In this document: positions 21,710-33,668 of the stretch, one piece after another
Layout of the letters: the number at the start of each line of letters is the position of its first letter
Numbering within the stretch: the first letter of the stretch is position 1
NCBI GenBank assembly: GCA_016081115.2
Contig: CM071925.1
Location: 15,976,441-16,040,440 of the forward strand
From: Rehmannia glutinosa
Lineage: Eukaryota > Streptophyta > Magnoliopsida > Lamiales > Orobanchaceae
DNA: 64,000 nt
Direction: 5' to 3'
Notes under the pieces: model-generated
Told to the model about the DNA's origin: nothing
Database searches by the model: none
The model's input: only the letters and a program-made list of their open reading frames with translations
Translations under genes and position numbers: made by a program

Positions 21710-24166
21710 TGTCACGCCCACCCCTATTACGATTACTAGAAAATATATAAATAGTAAAACTCGGCACCAACTCAATGTAAAACGTGTAAAAATTTTAATT
21801 TTTTTCCCTGTGAAAATCATTTTAATAAAAAGGTCAGGACAAGTCATGTCCACAACAAAAGAGGTAACCAACCCTGTTATTAAATACACCAGACATCCAC
21901 GTGATCAAATGCATAACCCACATCACCCAGCTATTTACATGTACATATTTACATCAGAGTTTTCAAAAGAGGGTACAACCTTAAAACAAAATATAATACA
22001 AGACCAAAAACGGAAATGTGACCCATCAACATAGCCCAACAGGTCGTCATCCATGTACATTGTCCTCAATAACCTGTAGGAGCTCCAGCAGCCTGTCCAG
22101 TAAGCCCATGAAATCCAACAGCATCACCAGACTCACCTACAATACATGAACTACGTGAGCTAATGCCCAGTAAGCGAAAACCATGCATGTTTAATGAACA
22201 ATGCAATACAAATGCAAATGCATGACGAGATATTTTACCAGAAGTGCACATAATGCATTGAAATATATTTTTTGTAATCATTTCTTTACATAGGGCCCTT
22301 GACCCACCTGCTATGCACCGGAAAGAGCTCAACGCAATATCAATAATCACATGGCCATAATCATATTGACACCGCCTAGGGCCATCTCCCGGGACCACCC
22401 GAGGTCCACCCCTATCTTCCCCAATGATCCCCCATGAGTCTTCCCCCTGACGTGTCAATAAGGATACAGTCAAGTGGTCCGCCCCCTCGTGGACATCAGA
22501 GGCACACCCCCTGTCAACCCCTATGATCATCCGAGGAGTAACACCTATTGCACCCTAAAATATATTATAAAAGCACGCCTCGCATGCCTCGGTGCACTAG
22601 CAGTGACCAACCAAAATCTTTTCTTTTCAAAGAAAGTTATCGTGTCGTGCATGCCTCATCTCAATAATGCTCATATGTTTGCATGCACGTGCAAATGCCA
22701 ACGAATGACATGCTCAATGAAATAATAATCATCACACTCCAATATCCACCAAGCAACATATGAACATCAGTGTTTCCATAATGCATCCATCAAGATATAA
22801 GAATCGCATTTAGTATCAATAAGACAAGAAATACTATGTTCATGCATTGTAGTTGCAGATGGATTTTCACTTACCTTTTACACGTGGATACGCTACTTAA
22901 AGTTAACTAATTTTCTTTCTTCCTAACCTTAGATATAAGACAGCCTGTAAAAACATAAGTTATCAATTTCTAATTTTAATCATTAAGATTACTGTTTACA
23001 TATAATGAAATATCTTAAATATAATTCTAGATAAGCAAACAATCGGAATTTCGATCTTCTAATCCAAACCTTATCAGTCCATCTTCCTCGTAATTAAATT
23101 TTAATGGTGTAATTGAAACCAACATGTAATATAAAGCTATTGTTCATGTTTCCTTAAATAAGAATTTGTACCGATTTACTATATATTAGCTAATCTCATT
23201 TTTCACCTTCAGCACATAAACTACCTATGAACCTTTTTAATTAGCTTTTAAATCATGATTGTCCAACAAGGCAAGGTGGAGGCGGCTTTGGGGAAACTTA
23301 CCAGTATTCACTTCTGCAAAGTATTGATAATCTTTTGTTCTCCCTCTCTTAATTTGTTTTGAGTGTATATGGTGTGTGTTTTGTTGGTTCTTATCTCTAC
23401 AGAAGTCGAAAACATATCTATTTATCAATCCGTTTTTGCTAGCTTAAGGCGGTACTATAATTTAACATATAAATGTATTACATGCGCCTCTTGTCATGCC
23501 TATATATATAATCTTTTATTAGGATATTATTACATGTATATATATATATATACATAGTTCATGAATCAATATATAATCACCTATATACATCATTCATCTA
23601 GTTAGCTGTATACGATATATACATGTATATATATATGTTAAGTTATTTATATACATGTAATCAACATAGGAAGTAAGATAAAGATTAGTACTGTACAATT
23701 TCCAATATTCTCATATAAGGTCCTACTCTATTTTTAAATTATAATTTTAACCCACTTTCTCATATATTTAATAAAATTATTAATCTTAAATAATATAACA
23801 TCTTAATATCGAATTCTCGATCATAAGTTACATTAATCCGTTTCAATCAATTTGATTGTATTTTGTGTTTTCCGATACACATATTGTTGCCACCTTTCAC
23901 CCCTAAATTTACCACGTGTAATGTTGAGACTCTTATCCTTTTGGTGCTATCATGTGTAACTTAATAACTAGCATGTAATAGTCCGACAAATAAATAATTG
24001 TTTTCTACTTAAATTAGTAATCCGACGACTAACACTATAGGTGAGTTCTACAATTATTGAATTAGTCATGCATTATAAAATAATCAGATTATGCAAATAG
24101 CACATAACCAACATGTAATGCATGAACTATATTTGCCAGTGAATAGTGTGAGGCTCGGGTATTACA
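21710..24166 (-). mobile_element. 3' LTR of gypsy B, 2.46 kb
   Basis: Its ends are TGTAATACCC at 24166 and GGGCGTGACA at 21710 on the minus strand. It aligns along its whole length with 57477-59959 with few substitutions. It includes clustered (TA)n repeats at 23500-23555 and 23600-23640. The ORFs inside it (for example 22066-22530 and 22474-22725) have no family resemblance and the matching ORFs in the twin LTR are shorter, so none is called. Confidence 0.92.
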
Positions 24167-24200
24167 TCCTCCCCTCCTTATAAGAATTTCGTCCCCGAAA
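24167..24200 (-). promoter_or_regulatory. Polypurine tract of gypsy B
   Basis: On the minus strand AAGGAGGGGAGGA lies directly before the 3' LTR start (TGTAATACCC). This is the position and composition expected for the plus-strand primer in reverse transcription. Confidence 0.75.
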
Positions 24201-24206
24201 TTTTAC

Positions 24207-25854
24207 TTACAGAAATAAGTCTGGGTACTCAGCCCTCATCTCGTCTTCTCTTTCCCACATAGCTTCTTCCACTGGTTGATTTCTCCAGAGCACTTTAACT
24301 AATGGGATTTTCTTATTTCTTAGCTTCTTTACTTCTCGTAATAATATCTTCACATGCACCTCTTCGTAGCTCAAGTCGGCTTTTAATTCTACTGGTTCGT
24401 ATTTCAAAATATGAGATGGATTTGCAACGTATTTTCTCAATATAGAAACGTGAAATACGTCATGTATTGTGAGACATTGATGCTGGTAGGTCAAGTCTAT
24501 AAGCAACATCACCAATTCTTTCTGTGATATGGAACGGGCCAATGTATCTTGGACTGAGCTTTCCTTTCTTTCCAAATCGCATTATCCCTTTCATTGGTGC
24601 CACCTTAAGAAATACTTGATCTCCTACTGAAAATTCTAACATTCTTCTTCTTTGATCTGAGTAACTTTTCTGTCGGCTCTGAGCAGTTCCCATCCTCTGT
24701 CGAATTTGTGTCACCGCCTCTATCATTTCCTGCACCATGTCTGGGCCTAAAAATCTTTCTTTCGCCAACCTCATCCCAATGAACTGGTGATCTGCATTTT
24801 CTACCGTATAGTGCTTCATAGGGAGCCATCCTGATTGTGACTTGGTAGCTGTTGTTGTATGAGAATTCTATCAAAGGTAGATATTTACTCCATTGTCCTT
24901 GAAAATCCAGAACACATGCTCTAAGCATATCTTCTAAAGTTTGTATCGTTCGTTCTGATTGTCCGTCAGTCTGAGGGTGATAAGCAGTACTGAATGATAA
25001 TCGTGTTCCTAGTGCCTTCTGTAGACTCCTCCAAAAAGTAGATAAGAACCTAAAGTCCCTATCTGAAACAATAGATAGTGGCACACTGTGAAGTCTAACA
25101 ACTTCCTATATATAAAGCTGTGCATATCGGTCCATGGAATAAGTTGAACAAATAGGAATAAAATGAGCAGATTTGGTTAATCTATCTATGATCACCCAAT
25201 AACATCGTGTTCCTTCACAGTTTTAGGCAAACCTGTCATGACAAAATCCATGGTGATCCTTTCCCATTTCCATTCCGGAATAGGCAGAGGTTGCAACGTT
25301 CCAGCTGACCTTTTGTGTTCCGCCTTTATTTATTGACAGATTAAATATTGTTCCACGTATTGCGCAACATCTCTTTTCATACCTGGCCACCAATAATACA
25401 TCTTCAAGTCTCTGTACATTTTTGTAGCCCCTAGATGTACAAAATATGGTGTTGAATGCACTTCTGCTAAAATATTCTCTCGGAGATTTCCTCTATTGGG
25501 CACGTATAATCGTTCTTTAAATCGCAATACTCCATTCTCGGATATCTTGAAATCAGAAGACACTCCGGAGGCAATATCTTTCTTCGCCTTAACATAGTAA
25601 TCATCACATTGTTGTTCCTGTTGAATTCGATCAAGTAGCGTTGGTCGGAGTGTTAATGCTGCCAACCTAGCTTCAATGGACCCCAGTGATATAACCTCTA
25701 CATTCATTTTCTGAAGATCCATTAACTCTGGTTTTGGAATGTGATTCGCAATTGCATTGTTTTGCGCTGATTTCCGTCTCAACGCATCTGCTACAACATT
25801 GGCTTTACCGGGGTGGTAATTTATCACACAATCGTAGTCCTTCACTAGCTCCAA
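24207..25854 (-). pseudogene. Gypsy B integrase and chromodomain
   Basis: From 25854 down: the end of RNase H (HPGKANVVADALRRKS), the integrase zinc-finger region (ending GATKMYRDLKMYYWWPGMK and a CQ followed by a stop), a damaged stretch with the first catalytic Asp region disrupted (25330-25084), then SIVSDRDFRF and AYHPQTDGQSERTIQTLED, which hold the second Asp and the Glu. The C-terminal part follows (PRYIGPFHITERIGDVAYRL), then DVFHVSILRKYV and a chromodomain-like end (VLWRNQPVEEAMWEREDEMR). Chromodomains bias integration toward marked chromatin. At least three frame breaks and one in-frame stop are visible. Confidence 0.88.
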
Positions 25855-25901
25855 CCATCGTCATTGTCGCATATTTAATTCCTTTTGCGTGAAAAAGTAC
25901 T

Positions 25902-26785
25902 TTAAACTTTTGTGATCTGTATAGATCTCACACCGTTCCCATAAAGGTAATGTCTCCATATCTTAAGAGAAAAAACCACTACAGCAAGTTTTAGATCATG
26001 GGTAGGGTAGTTCTTTTCATAGTCCTTCAATTGTCTAGACGCATACGCAATCACCTTACCATTTTGCATCAATAAACATCCCAAGCCATTTTTCGAAGAG
26101 TCACTATAAACTACGAACCCTCCAGTACCTGATGGGATTGATAGAATAGGTTCTGAAGTCAATCTCTCCTTCAGTTCTTGAAAGCTTTGTTCACATGCCT
26201 CCGTCCACTTGAATGAGACATTCTTTCTGGTTAATTGTGTTAAAGGTGAAGCAATCTTCGAGAATCCTTCCACAAATCAGCGATAGTAGCCAGCTAAACC
26301 AAGAAAACTACGTACCTCTGAAGGATTTGTAGGTTGTGGCCAATTATTGATAGCTTCGACTTTACATGGATCAACCGAGATCCCTGCTCCAGACACAACA
26401 TGTCCCAAGAATACTACTCGATCTAGCCAGAATTCACACTTCTTAAATTTAGCATATAATTGTTTTGCTCTCAGGACCTCTAATACCATTCTCAGGTGTT
26501 CATCGTGCTCCTCTTTTGTTTTAGAGTAGATCAAGATATCATCGATAAAATAATAACGAATTTATCTAGAAAATCTCTAAATACCCGGTTCATCAAGTCC
26601 ATGAAAGCGGATGGGGCATTCGTTAACCCAAATGGCATCTCCAGAAATTCATAGTGTCCATACCTCGTGCCGAAGGCTATCTTGGGTATATCATCTTCTT
26701 TTATTTTCAGCTGATGGTGCCCGGATCGTAAGTCGATTTTCGAAAATATCATTGCACCTTAAAGTTGATCGAACAAATCATCGAT
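25902..26785 (-). pseudogene. Gypsy B reverse transcriptase core and RNase H
   Basis: The blocks read FSKIDLRSGHHQLKIKEDDI (first catalytic Asp), then MPFGLTNAPSAFMDLMN. The F-I-D-D catalytic box at about 26540-26550 is split by a one-base deletion. Then come LYAKFKKCEFWLDRVVFLGH, a TGA stop at about 26274-26276 within the GYYR.FVEGFSKI linker, and RNase H (FVVYSDSSKNGLGCLLMQNG, YASRQLKDYEKNYPTHDLKL). Asp and Glu positions of RNase H are partly visible. The lesions make it inactive. Confidence 0.88.
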
Positions 26786-28072
26786 TCAAGGTAGCGGGTA
26801 TTTATTCTTGATTGTAACCTTGTTTAGCTCTCGGTAGTCTATACATAATCTCATCGTACCATCCTTCTTTCGCATGAACAGGACTGGCGCACCCCATGGC
26901 GAGAAGCTAGGTCTAATGAAGCCTTTATCTAGAAACTCCTGCAATTGTGTCTTCAGTTCTTTCAATTCAGATGGGGCCATGCGGTATGGAGCTTTAGAGA
27001 TTGGAGGCGTCCCTGGAAGTAAGTCAATAACAAACTCGATCTCACGGTCGGGTGGTAATCCAGGAAGATCATCTGAAAATACATCGGGATATTTTCGTAC
27101 TATTGGAACTTCATCAAGGGTCGGTTGATGTTGTTCGTTGATACTCATGACACTTACTAGGTATCCTTCACAACCAGCATTCATTAAACGTTGTGCTTTC
27201 AGTGCTGATATCATTGGAAATCTAAAGCGGGTCGTGATTCCAACAAAGGTAAATGGATCTTCTCTTGGCGGTTGAAATGTCACTGTCTTTTTCTGACAAT
27301 CAATTGTAGCACCATACTTTGACAACCAATCCATACCCAAAATTATATCATAATCATTCATCGGTAATACAATAAGATCAGCACAAAGCTCTTTATTTCC
27401 TATTGGAATAATGCACGCTTTCAAAATTCGATTGGTTTGCCTTGAGTCCCCAGACGGAATCATCATGTTGTAAATAACCTTCGTAATATCTGGTGTTATA
27501 CCCAGCCTCTTCACATACTCAGTTGATGCAAATGAATGTGTAGCTCCTGAATCAAATAGTACTAATGCTGGAATGTCGTGGATAAAGAGTTTACCTGTCA
27601 CCACTGATGGATTTGCCTCTATATCTGCTCTAGTGATGGTAAAGACTCTAGCTGGTACGTTCTGTTGCCTTGTGGGTTTTGGGTTTTCTGGGCATGTCCT
27701 CGCAAGATGACCAACCTTCCCACACACAAAACATCTTCTAGTATCTGCAGGGCAGTTTCCCATGTGTTGAATTCCACATTTTGGACATTTAAGTGGCATT
27801 GGTGCTTTCCCTTGTTCCACCCTAGGTTTCTTACTTGGATCCCACTGTTGCTGACCTTGTTTTGGTTGGAAACTAGGTTTCTGTTGTGGAGTTTGGAAAG
27901 GTCTTTTCTGTTGATTTCCAACCCATCTTTGTACTTGTTCCGCCATCAGTGCTCTCTCTGCGACTTGTGAGTATGTCACTCCTTGAGTTCCTGCCATAAT
28001 GACGTCCCTGTATAGTTCTGGCCTTAAGCCTTCAAGAAATCTTTCCACTTTTAGAGTGTCTGTGCTAACCAT
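26786..28072 (-). pseudogene. Gypsy B gag C-terminus, protease and start of RT (428-codon open frame)
   Basis: The open frame runs from a gag tail (VERFLEGLRPELYRDVIMAG) through a CCHC knuckle (CFVCGKVGHLARTC at about residues 114-127), which binds the RNA genome, then an aspartic protease (VLFDSGATHSF, catalytic Asp near residue 164; LPMNDYDIILGMDWL), and into the RT N-terminus (GFIRPSFSPWGAPVLFMRKK, RLCIDYRELNKVTIKNKYPLP cut short here). It is the least damaged part of the element. The frame breaks at both ends, where it should join gag upstream and the RT core downstream. Confidence 0.9.
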
Positions 28073-28455
28073 GTATGCAGCAAACTATAGTCCCCTACTG
28101 TCATAGTTCCCTGCCGCAGTTGTATAATTTCATCCATCTTCATTACTGGAACAGGAGCTGTGAAATATTTGTTTCTGAATAACTCCTTGAATCTTTCCCA
28201 TGTCACGATTGTAGCATCTTCGATACTCTTCATCGTATCCCACCAATGTCCGACACTTCTGCGAAGTAAGGAAGATGCACACATCACTTTCTCTTCTTCT
28301 GGGACTCTACTATATTGGAACATGTTCTCTAAAGTTCGTAACCAATCTTCTGCTACTGTGGGATCAACTGCGTCATCAAAAGTTGGTGGACTTAACTTTC
28401 GGAATCTTTCTCCCACTATTTCGACTTGATCTATCCTTTGTTGCGGTTGATTCAT
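28051..28455 (-). pseudogene. Gypsy B gag N-terminal domain
   Basis: 134 codons carry a plant gypsy gag (retrotrans_gag) domain: FRKLSPPTFDDAVDPTVAEDW, then VMCASSLLRRSVGHWWD and TWERFKELFRNKYF. It assembles the virus-like particle. A frameshift at about 28060-28075 separates it from the gag tail. It begins at MNQPQQRID, but the true start could lie upstream, in sequence now separated by the copia array. Confidence 0.85.
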
Positions 28456-28535
28456 TTCTACTCTATGTTGCCCATTAGTATCCCTCTGATAGATAAACTG
28501 TTGAATTTGTTCTGATTGTCATTCAATAAACTCTA
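28456..28535 (-). other. Gypsy B leader sequence next to the copia insertion
   Basis: These 80 bases precede the gag frame of gypsy B. The word CTCTA at 28531-28535 touches the TGTTGGG start of the copia LTR and would be its left target duplication. The matching right copy is not found because the array is truncated there. Confidence 0.5.
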
Positions 28536-30116
28536 TGTTGGGAAATTTATTGTTTAGATTTTGATGAATGCCATGTAAAACTTAGACTAGAAAGTTGGCA
28601 CCCCATTTTTCTTGTAATTTTTATTGAAATAGATAGGGCTGAATAAGCTAAGTCAAGTCAGCTATGTCTGGGAATACAATAAGTCAACTGTAGATGAGAA
28701 GTCACTAGAATCCGCTGAGGAACAACTGAGTATGTCAAAGAGAGAAGACCAAGGACTCGACTGAAGGAGTATCGACTGTGAGACAGTTGTGAGAAGAGTC
28801 AGTTAAGTCGACCCAAGAAGCCAAGTCAAGTTGAAGTGACAGATGAGTCTTTCAATCATTGGAGCAGACTCAAGTCACCTAGGGAAAAGGCAGCTGCAAA
28901 GAGGAATTAACTGAAAAGGATCCGTTGCACAAAAGTCAAGAATATTACTTAAATAAATAATACTTCCATGCTGTCATGTCTTAAAGTGCTCAGTCCCAGA
29001 AGCGTGCAAAAGGAATAAACCAATGGGAAGCACTGCACCTCGTGTCAGACTCTGAAAAGTTGAACATTCATTTAATACGAGGAAAGGTCTACATCTCAAG
29101 ACTGAAAACCAAGAAAAGACAAGCCAACGAACACAAGTGACTTTTGAAAATCAGCCTATCTCTTCAACGAGTAGATTATTGAAAGGCTCACTATAAAAGG
29201 CTGAGGAATCACATTGAGAAGAGGTAACCTTGCACACCTGAGAAAACAAGAAATATTCAAACTGTAATCTGCAAAATATACTCAAGTTATTCAAGAAAAA
29301 TCCTCAAGCCTAAATCTCGAAGGAAATCGATCCAACACTAAGCTGTGAAGGAAAGACAACCTCAAACTGTTGAAGAGGAAACTTTTGAAGAATCAAAAGG
29401 GATCTACTTTCCAAGGAGGATTGTAGGAAGGTTCAAGGTCGAACCAATCTCAAGTTATTAGAGGGCTTCGTGATCAAATCCAAGAAGCTTGAGAAAGTAA
29501 GCTGAAGTAGCAAGGCAGCCGCCCTGTGAAGAAGCTGAGTCAGATGAGAAGCCAGCTGCGTGATCAAAGCATCTCCAGACTGAGTCCCAAAGGAGCAAGT
29601 CAGCTGTGTGATGAAGACTTGAAAAGGACTGATAACCACTTTGTGAATTGATCATTACTTAGTGGATTCCTCCAGGAGTTGGAGAAGAGAGGAGTAGAAG
29701 AAGTACCCCATCTTCGAACCTCTATAAAAACTATTGTGTCATTTACATTTCAGCATTTTATTTCTGCATACTCATTTTATATCTGCTGATAATTTGCTAT
29801 CCAACTGATAATTAACAAAGTGCTAAAACCAAGTGTTAAAATGAAGTTAAATCAAATTCAAGGGTATTAAGTCTTCCGCTGAAAAACTCATCACAGCCAA
29901 GTTAAGTTTTAGTCTAAACAGCTGAGTTATTCTATCAACAACTCTTTCGAGTCCATTGAGTGGCTAACTCTGGCGATTAACTATCTTAGTCATCCCTCGA
30001 GGACTTAGGCGTGTGTAATTAACTCTGTAATATTTTAAAAGGACTAAAATCAAAAAGATGGTAAGGTTTATTCAACCCCCCCTTCTAAACCTTACTCACA
30101 CCCCTTGGGACCTACA
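28536..30116 (+). mobile_element. LTR1 of the copia array (complete, 1.58 kb)
   Basis: It runs from TGTTGGGAAATTTATTG to GGGACCTACA. A C-rich run (CAACCCCCCCTTC) lies shortly before the end, as in many copia LTRs. Two TATA-like boxes are visible, CTATAAAAGG at 29191-29200 and CTCTATAAAAACT at about 29720-29732. Both recur in LTR3. Words such as AGTCAGCT, AGCTGAGT and GTCAACTG are unusually frequent. Confidence 0.9.
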
Positions 30117-30118
30117 AG

Positions 30119-30132
30119 TGGTATCAGAGCGG
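30119..30132 (+). promoter_or_regulatory. Primer-binding site, copy C
   Basis: TGGTATCAGAGCGG lies two bases after LTR1. It is the complement of the initiator-Met tRNA 3' end used by most plant copia elements. The same word follows LTR2 at 40935-40948. Confidence 0.88.
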
Positions 30133-30240
30133 TTGGTTCATTGAGCCTTCCGCACGGGTTACTGAACTAGATCTCCAATCTTTCAAAGAAATTTTTAACA
30201 CTTGCTCTTTCAAAAGCTATTTTTATTCAGCAAAGTTATT

Positions 30241-32340
30241 ATCGTGGAAGCAAATTTGACACGCATTCCTATGTTCACTATTGAGGAATTTGATGACTGG
30301 AAAATTTGTATGCAGGCTCACCTATCAGCTTTACATGATGAAATGTGGATAGTGATAGAGGATGGGCCATCGCAAATACTGAAAGTGAACACAATCAGAT
30401 GTCAGAGCACCAGTGAAGGAGGAGAAGAAGCTGGGCAAAAGACCATCCCTGGTTGAGAAACCAAGGATCGAATGGACAAATGAGGACAGAAAAGATACAA
30501 CTTGGACAATGTGGCCAGGACATACTTTATAAAACCTTGACAAAGCAATGTTCAACAAAGTCAAATCACAAACCGCAAAACAAATGGGATAAATTAACTT
30601 TAATTTGTGAAGGATCGAGAAAATTAAAGAAAACAAATTATCTTTCTTTGTCGTAAAAAATTTGAAAATTTCAAAATGCTTGCAGTGAAACCTTGGATCA
30701 CCGGATGCTCGATTCACCGAAATCACAAATGAATTATCAAAGACTTGGAAAGAATATACACAAAAGGAAATGTGTATCAAGATTCTGAGAAGCCTCCCAG
30801 CTGAATGGGAAATGAAGGTCATGGCCCTGAGACATTCAATGAACCTTACAACAACATCCAATCATGGGCTATTCTCAGATCTCAAAGCCTATGAATTTGA
30901 GCTGAGAAGAAAAGATCAAGAGGAGACATCTGTACCCAAAACAGCTGCACTTATAGTCAAGGATGGGAAGAGAGCTGAGGTCAAGGAAGTTATTGACCAG
31001 GAGGAAATTGCCCTAATGGTTAAAAGATTCAACAAGTTCTTCAATAAGAACTATAAAAGAAATAAGGGTGAATCCTCCAGGAGACATTCAACTCCCTCCA
31101 AGTCAAGGGAAGATAGGCCACCCAAGAGAGCTGAGCATCAAAAGGTTGAATATCAGAGAGCTGATAACCCAAGAACGGAAAGAGCTGATCAAAGAGCTAA
31201 AAACCTGTGTTGGAACTGTAGACAACCAGGACACTTTACTATTGATTGTCCATATCCTGTAGTCAATAAATACATGAATGAAGAAGAAAGAAGAGTCTCC
31301 AGAGAAAGAAGACAAGAAAAGAAAAAGGCTATGTTGGCTGCAGAGACTGCTGAGTCAGCTAAGTCTAAAGAAACAGCAGACTCAGGGAGTAGTGAAGTTG
31401 ACTACTCAAGTGACTCTGAAGAAGAAGCAATGATCTGTCTAATGGCTAAAGAACAAGATCAACCTGACCAAGAAGATGAGGTACACTCTAACTCATCTCA
31501 CTCAGATTCTAGTGATAGTGATTGTGACACACACACTTCATCACCCACTCATCTTTATGATTCATTAGGCAAAATGATGAAAGACTTTGAGCACATTAAA
31601 TCCTCACACACACTATTAAATAAGGAAAATAGCCAGCTCAAAAGCCAAAACTCACAGCTGACTAAGGAGCTGAGTACTCTAAGTCACATAGCTGATGAGA
31701 ACAAAGAGTTGAAGACCTTATTATGAGCCAAAAAGAGTGTGGAGATAAGACATGCATATGATTCAATTCCTTTGTGCACAGTCAAACTCCCAGGGTGATT
31801 TTGGAAAATGGATATTCAAGTAATGAAGCATCTCAAAAATCCAAGACACCAAATGTTGCACCCACATTCACTCCTAAGCACAATCACAAACAAACTGGCC
31901 TTGGATATAAAGGAAAAGGAAAACAACCAGTTGGGTATGCTGAGAGGACAGCTAAGAAGAAATCCAACAAAGTTCCCCAGCAAACTCCAAATAGGAAGTA
32001 CTCTGTGAAGAATAAACAGAGCTACCAAACACCCCAGAAGTTTTATCAAAGACACATATGATGGGACTGGTAGAAACTACCCAAGCCAAGCTGATTGGAA
32101 TAATGTGAAATATCAGCAAAGACCTACGGAATATAAGCCCAAATGGCAAAGTCCTAGAACCCAACAAAGGTCATTCAAAGGAAAAGGAGCTATCATCAGC
32201 ACACATATGCACCTAGGCACTACACTCAGAAATATCACAACTATCCAAAGAAGGCAATTGCTAAAACACATACACATGCATACAGACAAAAGAGACAGTT
32301 GTATGAACCTAAAGCCCCCAATCAATTTGCCAAAGTAAGC
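30241..32340 (+). pseudogene. Copia C gag
   Basis: The start reads ANLTRIPMFTIEEFDDWKI, a UBN2-type gag N-terminus. Frame breaks at about 30400-30770 disrupt the middle. From 30770 a 318-codon frame is open: MCIKILRSLPAEWEMKVMAL, then a basic stretch, a CCHC knuckle (CWNCRQPGHFTIDC, about residues 147-160), an acidic Ser/Asp/Glu segment and a coiled coil. About 117 bp present in copy D (42543-42660) is missing at 31716, which ends the frame. The basic Gln/Lys-rich tail continues out of frame to about 32340. Gag forms the particle and packages RNA. Confidence 0.85.
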
Positions 32341-32478
32341 TATGATTATGGCACAAATAGATGGAAACCTCTTAGAGTCAGATCATTTGGCTATAGGTTG
32401 GTTGGATCATCTTACGGCACTAACCCCTCAGGACCCAGGCAAGTATGGGTACCTAAAAACTAATTTCCTTGACTGCAG

Positions 32479-33513
32479 GTGCAAGGAATAGCTGAGTGCC
32501 AAGGAACCTGGTACATGGATAGTGGCTGTTCCAGACACATGACAGGAACCAAGAAAAATCTGTCAAAATTCAAGGAGATTAGAGGCGCAAAAGTCATATT
32601 TGGAGGAAATGAAGCTCTAGGGGAAGTAAGAGGTATTGGATCCATCAAGAAAAATGGATTAGAAATCACAGACGTTGCATATGTTGAAGGCCTCAACTTC
32701 AACTTGTTAAGCATCAACCAACTCTGTGACAAGGGCTTTAATGTTGGATTCAATATGGGAGTGTGTCAAATTAAAGATACTGAATCAAATGAAATAGTGC
32801 TGCAAGGATCCAGACAAAAGAACATGTATGTGGTAGACTGGTCGACTGCCACACCAAGCACTTGTCTGTTAGCAAAGAGTACAGCCGAATCAAGTTGGCT
32901 GTGGCACAAAAAGCTGAGTCATCTGAATTTGAAGATAATCAACAAGCTTGCAAGGAGTCATCTTGTAGAGGGACTATCAAACTCAGTGTACAAGAAGGAA
33001 AGTGTTTGTGATGCATGCCAGATGGGAAAGCAGATCAAATCATCATTCAAAGAGAAGTCTAGTCCATCTTCAACAAGGATACTGCATCTGTTGCATATGG
33101 ATTTATTTGGTCCTGTTGAACCAACCAACATAAGTGGAAAGAAATACACTTTAGTGGTAGTGGATGATTATTCAAGATATACATGGACAATCTTTATGTG
33201 TAAAAAGAAGGAAACCTTGCAAAGATTACCTCAGCTGATGAGAAGAGTTCAAAATGAGAAGAGTCAAACCATTATAAAGATAAGGTCTGATAGAGGAACT
33301 GAGTTTGTCAATGGGATAATAACTCAATATTGTGTTGAAAATGGTAATGCTCATGAATTATCTGCAGCAAGGACTCCGCAGCAGAATGGAGTAGCAGAAA
33401 GAAGAAACAGAACTCTCAAGGAAGCTGCAAGGACCATGTTAGTGGCGGATCAGCTAAGAGATTTTAGGCTGAAGCCATCAACACTGCATGTTATACTCAA
33501 AATAGATGTATGA
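32479..33513 (+). pseudogene. Copia C pol: protease, pre-integrase and integrase
   Basis: A 344-codon open frame carries protease motif WYMDSGCSRHMTG (catalytic Asp-Ser-Gly), the pre-integrase zinc region (HKKLSHLNLKIINKLA, CDACQMGKQ) and the integrase core (HMDLFGPVEP, VVVDDYSRYTWTIF, IRSDRGTEFVNG, PQQNGVAERRNRTLKEAA), so the Asp and Glu catalytic positions are all visible. Near 33440 a rearrangement of a few bases shifts the frame. A TAA at about 33540 (next to TP.EIW) breaks it again before the RT. Copy D keeps those positions open there. The real start is probably upstream, by read-through from gag. Confidence 0.9.
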
Positions 33514-33668
33514 TTAATAGACAGCTGACAAAGACTCCCTAAGAAATTTGGACAGGGAGAAAGCCAAATGTTGGGTACTTTAGAATATTTGGATGTAAAT
33601 GCTTTATCCACAATAATGACAAGGATAATCTAAAGGCTTTTGATGCTAAAGCCGATGAAGGTATCTTT

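Noticed and set aside
22066..22725. 154-codon and 83-codon ORFs in the gypsy LTR
   Set aside because: They lie wholly inside the LTR, and the equivalent frames in the twin LTR are broken or shorter (only 58243-58473 remains), so they are not under constraint.
30331..30861. 176-codon antisense ORF over copia C gag
   Set aside because: It overlaps the readable gag on the other strand, has no motif, and the equivalent in copy D is split.
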